From Candidatus Saccharicenans sp. (GTDB taxonomy: Bacteria; Acidobacteriota; Aminicenantia; Aminicenantales; Saccharicenantaceae), in contig JAGOPD010000012.1 in assembly GCA_017992175.1 (NCBI GenBank), positions 1 through 37,831 on the forward strand: a stretch of 37,831 nucleotides of DNA, written 5' to 3'. The translations under genes were made by a program, and so were the position numbers. Positions 31,893 to 37,831 of this stretch are shown here, in pieces. A model generated the notes under the pieces. That model worked only from the letters and a program-made list of their open reading frames with translations. It was not told the DNA's origin and ran no database searches. The stretch's first letter is position 1; every line of letters starts with the position of its first letter.

Positions 31893-33023
31893 ATGGATTT
31901 TTTGCGATATTTCAAATCCCGACAGGGAGAAATGGTCAGCCGGCTTAAAACTCTGGTTCAACTCGAATCGCCAACTTCTGATAAGAAGGCAGTGGATAAG
32001 TGTTCAGCTGCTATTATTTCTGAACTCAGTCAAGCGGGCGTCAAAATCAAGAAGATTCCACAAAATGATATTGGTGATCTCTTCCTGGCCGAATATCCAG
32101 CTGGAAACCTGAAGGAAAGCGACCAGCCAATTTTGATTTTAACTCATACTGACACCGTCTGGCCCGTTGGCACTCTTGAGCGGATGCCGTTTTACCTGGC
32201 TGGAGACCGGCTGTATGGGCCAGGTGCGCTTGATATGAAAGCTGGAGTCACTTCAGCGGTCATGGCTTTAAAGACCATTAACAGCCTGGGACTGGAGCTA
32301 AAAAGAAAGGTCTGGCTGTTTATCAATTCGGCTGAAGAAACCGGTCATGAGGAAGCTCACCGTCAGATTGTTTCGCTGGCCAAAAAAGCAGGAGCTGTTC
32401 TGTGTTTGGAGCCGGCCCTACCTGGCGGAGCTTTAAAAATGGAAAGGAAAGGACGCCTGGTAGTAAAACTCGAGGCCAGCGGCCGCCCGGCTCATGCCAG
32501 TACCCCGGAAAAAGGAGTCAATGCCATTGAAGAACTAATCGCTCAGTGGCTCAAGGTAAAAAAATTAAAAATTAATGGCCTGACGGCCAATCTTGGTTTG
32601 ATAGGAGGCGGGGAAAAAGCCAATGTTGTTCCGGAAAAAGCCTGGGCGATAATTGATTTCAGGTTCTGGACCAGCCGGGATTTAACTCAAATAAAATCCT
32701 TCTTACGGGAACTAAAAGCTGCTAACCGCCAGGCCAGAGTAAAAACCTCGATTGTCAGTTTTACTCCGCCAATGGAGTTCAGTCCGGCTTCCAGGCAACT
32801 ATTTGCCCGGGCCACAGCTCTGGCCTCCTCACTTGGATTAAAGCTTGAAGCCGGGCGTAGCGGAGGCGGATCGGATGCTTCCCTTGCTTCTCAGGCTGGT
32901 GTCCCGGTTCTTGATGGACTTGGCCCAGACGGTGAAGGAATTCATGCCGTGGATGAACATCTCCTGCTTCCTTCTTTCATCGAACGAACTGCTTTGCTTA
33001 CTAAGCTCCTGATTGAATTATAA
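31893..33023 (+). CDS. M20-family metallopeptidase (carboxypeptidase G2-like)
   Basis: Cytosolic di-zinc peptidase. Seen: H85 (THTDTVWP), bridging D114 (GPGALDMKAG), general base E148 and E149 (NSAEETG), E173 (CLEPAL), dimerisation-domain H201 (GRPAHAS) and C-terminal H351 (GIHAVDEH): the complete M20 active site. 376 aa matches the glutamate-carboxypeptidase subgroup. No signal peptide. A strong AGGAGGT stands three bases before the ATG. It lies 81 bases ahead of the aminotransferase gene, which has its own promoter. Likely releases C-terminal amino acids from peptides or N-acyl amino acids. Confidence 0.9.
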   Translation: MDFLRYFKSRQGEMVSRLKTLVQLESPTSDKKAVDKCSAAIISELSQAGVKIKKIPQNDIGDLFLAEYPAGNLKESDQPILILTHTDTVWPVGTLERMPFYLAGDRLYGPGALDMKAGVTSAVMALKTINSLGLELKRKVWLFINSAEETGHEEAHRQIVSLAKKAGAVLCLEPALPGGALKMERKGRLVVKLEASGRPAHASTPEKGVNAIEELIAQWLKVKKLKINGLTANLGLIGGGEKANVVPEKAWAIIDFRFWTSRDLTQIKSFLRELKAANRQARVKTSIVSFTPPMEFSPASRQLFARATALASSLGLKLEAGRSGGGSDASLASQAGVPVLDGLGPDGEGIHAVDEHLLLPSFIERTALLTKLLIEL

Positions 33024-33038
33024 CCTGCCTTTTAAAGG

Positions 33039-33069
33039 TTGACTTCAGAATTATTTTAGGTTTTACTAT
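33039..33069 (+). promoter_or_regulatory. Promoter for the aminotransferase-serA-desulfurase operon
   Basis: TTGACT (33039-33044) and TACTAT (33064-33069) with a long 19-base spacer. Shifting to TTTACT gives 17. Leader about 30 bases with AAAGGAGGA. Confidence 0.45.
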
Positions 33070-33104
33070 GATCTTGGCCTAAAAATTCAAAAGGAGGAAT
33101 TGTT

Positions 33105-34253
33105 ATGATAAAAAAATATTACCTTCTGTCTCCTGGTCCGACACCGGTTCCGGAGAAAGTCCTGGCTGCAGCTGCCGAGCCGATTATTCATCACCGGACA
33201 GCTGAGTTCAGCCAGATTTTTATGGAAGTGTCGGAAGGCTTGAAATATGTTTTTCAAACCACGGAAGATGTCTACATTCTAGCCTCATCGGGGACAGGAG
33301 CCATGGAAACGGCAGTCGTTAATACTCTGTCTCCAGGTGATAAAGTTCTGACCATTAATGGTGGAAAATTTGGAGAAAGATGGGGTAATATCTGCCGGGC
33401 CTTCGGACTCGAGACCAAAGAAATAGTCATAGCCTGGGGTGAAGATTATTCGCCAGCCGAACTGGCTGAAGACATCAAGAAAAATCCAGGTATCAAGGCT
33501 GTTTTTGCTACCCTGTCTGAAACTTCAACTGGAGCTATTTTTGATATCAAAGGATTTGGCGAAGTGGTTTCAAAAACAGATGCGATCCTGGTGGTGGATG
33601 GGATTTCCGGACTGGGCGCCACTCCCTGCCAGATGGATGACTGGAAGATAGATGTCCTGGTGACCGGTTCTCAAAAATCATTTATGATCCCGCCGGGTCT
33701 GGCTTATATTGCCTTTAGCCCTAAGGCCTGGAAATTGGTTGAAAGCTCCAAGCTGCCCAAGTTTTATTATGATATTAAAAAGTACCGCAAGAATCTTGAG
33801 AAGCAGACGACACCCTGGACTCCGGCTGTTTCTTTAATCATTCAACAAAACAAGGCTCTTGACCTGATTAAAGGCCTTGGACTGGAAAAGCTCCTGAAAC
33901 ATCATGCTATTCTGGGCGAGGCTACCAGAGCCGGGGCCAAGGCTATTGGCCTTGAACTTCTGCCCAAAAAGCCAGGCAACATCCTGACCGCCATTAAAAC
34001 TCCGGCCGGCGTTGATGGCAACAAGCTGGTCAAAACCATGCAGAACAAGTATATGGCCTATATTTCCAATGCCCAGGACCCTCATAAAGGAGAGTTTTTT
34101 AGAATTGCCCACTTAGGCTATATGGGCGGGTTTGATATCACCACTGCCCTGACTGCGCTGGAAATGACCCTGCTTGACCTGGGTTATAACCAATTTCAGC
34201 CTGGAGCCTCAGTAGCTGCCGCCGAAAAAATTCTAAGGGAGGGATGGGAATGA
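33105..34253 (+). CDS. Class V aminotransferase (phosphoserine/serine-glyoxylate type)
   Basis: PLP enzyme of fold type I. Seen: SPGPTPVPEKVL at the N-terminus, SSGTGAMET for cofactor phosphate, D165 (VVDGISG) and the Schiff-base lysine K191 (TGSQKSFMIPPG). Family members act as serine-glyoxylate, alanine-glyoxylate or, in some thermophiles and archaea, phosphoserine aminotransferases. The 4-base ATGA overlap with serA argues for phosphoserine formation from 3-phosphohydroxypyruvate. AAAGGAGGA stands 6 bases before the ATG. The specific substrate is inferred from context. Confidence 0.88.
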   Translation: MIKKYYLLSPGPTPVPEKVLAAAAEPIIHHRTAEFSQIFMEVSEGLKYVFQTTEDVYILASSGTGAMETAVVNTLSPGDKVLTINGGKFGERWGNICRAFGLETKEIVIAWGEDYSPAELAEDIKKNPGIKAVFATLSETSTGAIFDIKGFGEVVSKTDAILVVDGISGLGATPCQMDDWKIDVLVTGSQKSFMIPPGLAYIAFSPKAWKLVESSKLPKFYYDIKKYRKNLEKQTTPWTPAVSLIIQQNKALDLIKGLGLEKLLKHHAILGEATRAGAKAIGLELLPKKPGNILTAIKTPAGVDGNKLVKTMQNKYMAYISNAQDPHKGEFFRIAHLGYMGGFDITTALTALEMTLLDLGYNQFQPGASVAAAEKILREGWE

Positions 34254-35161
34254 CCACCAGAATCTTAATTGCCGATCATTTTGATGAAGAAGCTGCCAAT
34301 GAGCTTCGGACTGTGCCGGGCTTTGAAGTCACCGTAAAAACTGGCTTGAATGAAGCCGAGCTGGCTAAAATAATTCCTGATTTTGAGGTAGTGGTGGTCA
34401 GAAGCGCGACGAAAATCACCAGGCCAGTCATTGAAGCCGGCCAGAATTTGAAGTTAATTGTTCGAGCCGGGATCGGGCTTGATACAATTGATGTCCAGGC
34501 AGCCAAGGAGAAAGGCGTAGCAGTGGCCAATACTCCTGCTGCCACCTCTATTTCTGTGGCCGAACATGTTCTTGGCCTAATGATTGGAGCTGTCAGGTAT
34601 CACGGGCCGGCCAATCTATCTATGAAACAGCATAAATGGGAAAAGAAGTTATTTACCGGTACCGAATTATATGGCAAGACTCTGGGCATTATTGGTTTTG
34701 GCCGGATTGGACTAGAAGTTGCCCGTCGGGGGTTAGCCTTTGGCCTGAATATCCTGGCCTATGATGTTATTCCGATTAAAACTGATCTGGCTATCAGACA
34801 GGTCAGTCTGGATGAACTCCTGACTCAGGCCGATATCATCACTCTCCATGTGCCTAAGACCCCTCAGCCGGTTCTGGGCGAAAAAGAATTTCAAAAGATG
34901 AAAAAAGGTGTGGTCATAGTCAATGCCGCTCGCGGCGGAGTGGTTGATGAAAAAGCCCTGCTGGAGGCTCTTAATTCCGGGCAGGTTAAAGCTGCTGCTC
35001 TTGATGTCTTCAGTCAGGAGCCCCCTCAGGACTTCAGCCTGATTGATCATCCCCGGGTGACTGCTACCCCGCATCTTGGTGCGGCCTCCGAAGAAGGACA
35101 GAAAAGAGCCGGGTTCGAAGTGGTCAAAATCATAAAAGAAAAATTTGCCGGAAAAAATTAA
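34250..35161 (+). CDS. serA: D-3-phosphoglycerate dehydrogenase, short form
   Basis: Oxidises 3-phosphoglycerate to 3-phosphohydroxypyruvate, the first step of serine synthesis. Seen: RAGIGLDTID, NAD loop GFGRIG at 149-154, and catalytic R228 (AARGG), E257 (SQEP) and H275 (TPHLGAAS). 303 aa means the C-terminal ACT and intervening domains are missing, so no direct serine feedback is expected. I chose ATG 34250, since GGGAGG lies 7 bases ahead; ATG 34244 abuts that site. Overlaps the aminotransferase stop by 4 bases. Another 2-hydroxyacid dehydrogenase activity is possible. Confidence 0.88.
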   Translation: MTTRILIADHFDEEAANELRTVPGFEVTVKTGLNEAELAKIIPDFEVVVVRSATKITRPVIEAGQNLKLIVRAGIGLDTIDVQAAKEKGVAVANTPAATSISVAEHVLGLMIGAVRYHGPANLSMKQHKWEKKLFTGTELYGKTLGIIGFGRIGLEVARRGLAFGLNILAYDVIPIKTDLAIRQVSLDELLTQADIITLHVPKTPQPVLGEKEFQKMKKGVVIVNAARGGVVDEKALLEALNSGQVKAAALDVFSQEPPQDFSLIDHPRVTATPHLGAASEEGQKRAGFEVVKIIKEKFAGKN

Positions 35162-35182
35162 ATTTAATTAAGCTGGCTCTGA

Positions 35183-36325
35183 ATGGTCTATCTTGATAAT
35201 AATGCCACTACGCCTCTTGACCCCCGGGTGGCTGAGAAAATAGCCTGGTTTATCAGGGAACACTTTGGCAATCCCTCCTCGCTTTATCCGCCTGGCCGGG
35301 AGGTTAAAAGCTTGATGACTGAAGCCAGAGAGGAGATAGCCGGGGCTTTAGGAGCCAGTCGCTCCGAGATTATATTTACCAGTTCAGGCACCGAAGCTGA
35401 CAATCTGGCAATTCTCGGCTGGCTTGAAACTCAGGCTGAAAAGAGGGAATTTATCACCTCTTCCTTAGAGCATCCAGCTGTCCTTCAAACGGCTCGCTAT
35501 CTTGAAGGCCAGGGCTATACCGTTCATTATTTGCCTTGCGATCAAACCGGAATAGTTGATCTTGATTGCTTAAGATCAGTCATCTCGCCTAACACAGCTC
35601 TGGTCTCGGTCATGCTGGCCAATAATGAAATTGGCACCATTCAGCCCATAGAGGAAGTGGTTAAAGTTGCTCATCGTTATGGAGTTCCAGTTCATACTGA
35701 TGCTGTTCAGGCTTTTGGCAAAATAGAGGTGAAAGTTGAGGCGCTGGGTGTTGATCTTTTAAGCCTGTCGGCCCATAAAATCTACGGGCCAAAAGGAGCA
35801 GGAGCTCTTTATATCAGGAAAGGAATCGACCTTAAGCCTGTTCTGCATGGCGGACACCAGGAATTCGGGCTTCGGCCCGGGACGGAAAATACAGCCGGGA
35901 TTATCGGTTTTGGAGAGGCCGTTAAGATTTTAGGAGAACGGTGGCGTCAGGATAAAGACCGGATAGAAAAATTAAGTGACCGGCTGAAAGCTGGCTTTGA
36001 AAAAAAGATAAGGGGAATAAAATTCAATGGCCATCCAGAAAAAAGAGTAAAAAATACATTAAACTATATTTTCCCTGGCCTGGCGGCCGAAGCTATCCTG
36101 CTAGCTCTGGCCACTAAGGAGATTTACGTCTCGAGCGGTTCAGCTTGCTCAGAAGGTTCGGGCGAAATATCTCACGTCCTTCTGGCCATAGGCCTTAGTC
36201 CCGAAGACGCCAGTTCAGCCCTCAGGTTTTCCCTGGGCCGGTTTAATACTGAGGAAGATATTGACCGGGCTCTGACTGAAGTCCCCGAGATCATTAATGA
36301 GCTGAGGAAAAATTCCGCTGAATAG
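35183..36325 (+). CDS. Cysteine desulfurase (NifS/IscS-like)
   Basis: PLP enzyme that takes sulfur from cysteine for Fe-S clusters or tRNA thiolation. Seen: YLDNNATTPLDP at the N-terminus, FTSSGTEADN, H171-T-D (PVHTDAVQ), Schiff-base K199 (SAHKIYGPKG), GGHQEFGLRPGTEN and the catalytic cysteine C322 in SSGSACSEGS. The extended loop before C322 and 380-aa length fit group I (NifS/IscS). It follows serA by 21 bases without a strong ribosome site. No iscU or mnmA lies next to it within the window, so the acceptor is unknown. Confidence 0.93.
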   Translation: MVYLDNNATTPLDPRVAEKIAWFIREHFGNPSSLYPPGREVKSLMTEAREEIAGALGASRSEIIFTSSGTEADNLAILGWLETQAEKREFITSSLEHPAVLQTARYLEGQGYTVHYLPCDQTGIVDLDCLRSVISPNTALVSVMLANNEIGTIQPIEEVVKVAHRYGVPVHTDAVQAFGKIEVKVEALGVDLLSLSAHKIYGPKGAGALYIRKGIDLKPVLHGGHQEFGLRPGTENTAGIIGFGEAVKILGERWRQDKDRIEKLSDRLKAGFEKKIRGIKFNGHPEKRVKNTLNYIFPGLAAEAILLALATKEIYVSSGSACSEGSGEISHVLLAIGLSPEDASSALRFSLGRFNTEEDIDRALTEVPEIINELRKNSAE

Positions 36326-36326
36326 A

Positions 36327-36881
36327 CTAAGTTGACTGCCCGGCTTTCAGTTTTTTTAGCTGGCTCAAATAGCTTTTTCTAACCTGTAAGAAAAAATCCT
36401 GATAGCCAGCCTGATAGAAATCAGGATAAGTCCAGCTGAGGGTCCGGGCCTGTTGTCTGGTAAATAAAAGTTCAAGATGGGCATAGATGCCGGCGGTTAG
36501 CGGGATGCGGTGAGCAAAATCTTTGGTGGTGGCCATAATCAGAGCTGAGGCTTTGAGATAGCCAGGGTCAAGATTAACAGGCCGGTTAACCCCGGGCAAA
36601 AGCAACCTGAAATCCTCTTCCATTACGTTAGTTTGATGTTTAATAACTGGCAGGTTCTGGGGATCTATCAGAGATTCAAAACTCATAAAACATCTTTTGA
36701 GATTCTGCCCCATGTCCTGGTCATAATAATGGCTAAAGTTAAAGGGAAAGGACTCACTCTGGGCATCAGCCAGACCAAACTTTTCGATCAGCCTGGCCCT
36801 GGCCTCTTCTCTTATGAGATCATCTGAGAAAATTAATCCACAGATTAATTTAACCGGCGTAAACTTTTTTATTTCACCCAT
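36327..36881 (-). CDS. DUF4416 family protein
   Basis: 184-aa cytosolic protein of unknown function. Seen: the family's conserved blocks PVKLICGLIF at the start, ESFPFNFSHYYDQDMG, IKHQTNVMEE, NLDPGYLKASALIMATTKDFAHRIPL and WTYPDFY near the C-terminus. No known catalytic motif. It ends one base from the convergent desulfurase gene and is divergent from asnS. ATG 36881 lacks a clear Shine-Dalgarno. Confidence 0.85.
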   Translation of the reverse strand: MGEIKKFTPVKLICGLIFSDDLIREEARARLIEKFGLADAQSESFPFNFSHYYDQDMGQNLKRCFMSFESLIDPQNLPVIKHQTNVMEEDFRLLLPGVNRPVNLDPGYLKASALIMATTKDFAHRIPLTAGIYAHLELLFTRQQARTLSWTYPDFYQAGYQDFFLQVRKSYLSQLKKLKAGQST

Positions 36882-37004
36882 GGCTAATAGATTCTAACTT
36901 AAACCAGACTGATTAATTTTTCAACTGGCCAGCCAGCTTGATTCTGTCTGGCTCTGGCCCCGGTGGTCCTGAAGCTATCTCCAGTAGCCGCGGTCAAGAT
37001 TCAA

Positions 37005-37016
37005 AACCGGCCGGTT
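37005..37016. repeat. GC-rich palindrome ahead of the asnS promoter
   Basis: AACCGGCCGGTT, a perfect 12-base palindrome ending 13 bases before the -35 box at 37030. Possible activator or repressor site. Confidence 0.3.
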
Positions 37017-37029
37017 GGCCTGCTCGGGA

Positions 37030-37057
37030 TTGAATTAAAAGTCTAATTTGGTATAAT
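37030..37057 (+). promoter_or_regulatory. Promoter for asnS (leaderless)
   Basis: TTGAAT (37030-37035), a 16-base spacer, perfect TATAAT (37052-37057). Expected start near 37064, only about three bases before ATG 37067, with no Shine-Dalgarno. Confidence 0.65.
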
Positions 37058-37066
37058 TTCAGCACT

Positions 37067-37831
37067 ATGAAATGGGTCTATATCGAAGATATAAGTCAAT
37101 ATGATGGACAGGAAGTCGAAATTCGCGGCTGGGTTTATAACAAGAGATCAAGCGGTAAAGTCCGCTTCCTGCTAATCCGGGATGGTACCGGCCTGATTCA
37201 AGGAACAATTTTCAGTCAGGATAAAGACTTTCCTCTTTTCCGGGTCTTTGACGAGTTGACTCAGGAGTCATCAGTTGTGGTCCGCGGCCTGGTCAGGCCA
37301 GATAAGCGGGCTCCGGGTGGATATGAGCTGGGAATCAAAGAAATTGAAGTTATTCAAATTGCCAAAGACTATCCCATCACTCCCAAGGAGCACTCGGTTG
37401 CTTTTTTGATGGAACACCGGCATCTGTGGCTGAGATCTCAAAAACAGCATGCAGTTTTACAGGTCAGGGCAGAGACGGTCAGAGCCATCAGGGATTTTTT
37501 TAATGACCGCGGGTTCCGCTTGATGGATACTCCGATACTGACTCCAAGCGCCTGCGAGGGCACCACTACCCTGTTTGAAACTTCTTATTTTGATCAAAAA
37601 GCTTATCTCAGTCAAAGCGGCCAGCTTTATAATGAAGCTACAGCGGCCGCCTTTGGCAAGGTCTATTGCTTTGGGCCGACCTTCCGGGCAGAAAAATCCA
37701 AAACGAGGCGACATCTTATTGAATTCTGGATGGTTGAACCTGAAGTGGCTTTTGCTACTCTTCAGGATATTATCGAACTCGGCCAGGATTTAATCATGTT
37801 TATCCTGGAAAGAGTTCTGAGAAAATGCCGG
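37067..37831 (+). CDS. asnS: Asparaginyl-tRNA synthetase, N-terminal part (cut by window end)
   Basis: Class IIb aminoacyl-tRNA synthetase charging tRNA-Asn. The frame has no stop before the window end (255 codons visible of about 430). Seen: an OB-fold anticodon-binding domain at about residues 15-105 ([22 protein letters not shown]), the start of the catalytic core with EHRHLWLRS, then FYEVHT-like motif 1 ([18 protein letters not shown]), [10 protein letters not shown] and the motif 2 region [28 protein letters not shown] and the lack of AspRS-type insertions favour Asn over Asp, though an archaeal-type AspRS is the alternative. The start is ATG 37067, right behind a strong promoter. Confidence 0.9.
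   Translation, partial: MKWVYIEDISQYDGQEVEIRGWVYNKRSSGKVRFLLIRDGTGLIQGTIFSQDKDFPLFRVFDELTQESSVVVRGLVRPDKRAPGGYELGIKEIEVIQIAKDYPITPKEHSVAFLMEHRHLWLRSQKQHAVLQVRAETVRAIRDFFNDRGFRLMDTPILTPSACEGTTTLFETSYFDQKAYLSQSGQLYNEATAAAFGKVYCFGPTFRAEKSKTRRHLIEFWMVEPEVAFATLQDIIELGQDLIMFILERVLRKCR

Noticed and set aside
1-37831. tRNA, rRNA, CRISPR, insertion sequences, riboswitches
   Set aside because: I read the intergenic regions on both strands and saw no cloverleaf, no spaced direct repeats, no transposase frame and no known aptamer core. A covariance-model search was not possible.

Overview
The window looks like a piece of chromosome from an anaerobic, sugar- and peptide-using bacterium with moderate GC. 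It has about thirty tightly packed genes and short intergenic gaps. I see no rRNA, tRNA, CRISPR array, transposase or phage gene. The mix of three GH57 enzymes, bacterial glycogen genes, a Tat-type TldD, secreted M1 and M28 peptidases and an archaeal-type PurO suggests an uncultured Acidobacteriota/Aminicenantes-like or similar deep-branching lineage. That placement is an inference from gene content and was not tested.

Layout: (1) 142-1753, minus: a ParA/ParB pair, visibly more AT-rich than the rest. (2) 2080-4950, minus: a TldD/TldE protease pair in which only TldD carries a twin-arginine signal. (3) 5182-5577, plus: an ArsR-type regulator. (4) 5611-10011, minus: a secreted M1 peptidase, a membrane protein and a beta-CASP RNase, preceded by a separate small membrane protein (10128-10586). 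(5) 10744-11952, minus: an RlmI-type rRNA methyltransferase. (6) 12195-14517, plus: a cytosolic CBM9-like protein and glycogen synthase. (7) 14507-20140, minus: GH57 branching enzyme, GlgC, a soluble GAF histidine kinase, a receiver-only response regulator and GalT. Most junctions in this block overlap. (8) 20232-27248, minus: PurO, stand-alone AICAR transformylase, a LigD phosphoesterase-domain protein, an M28 peptidase and two more GH57 enzymes. (9) 27374-31704: VanZ-like, LOG-family, RlpA lipoprotein and a secreted GH63/trehalase-like hydrolase. (10) 31893-36325, plus: M20 peptidase, class V aminotransferase, SerA and cysteine desulfurase. (11) DUF4416 (minus) and the start of asparaginyl-tRNA synthetase (plus, cut by the window end).

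The central theme is intracellular alpha-glucan metabolism. GlgC makes ADP-glucose, GlgA elongates and the GH57 branching enzyme branches. The other two GH57 proteins (4-alpha-glucanotransferase-like and amylopullulanase-like) can remodel or degrade glucan, and GalT brings galactose into the same hexose-phosphate pool. A two-component pair is translationally coupled to glgC, which is the most unusual arrangement here. A second theme is peptide scavenging (M1, M28, M20, TldD/E), with serine synthesis and sulfur transfer downstream. Several promoters read as strong sigma-70-type sites placed so close to the start codon that the transcripts should be leaderless or nearly so (asnS, rlmI, the 152-aa membrane protein).
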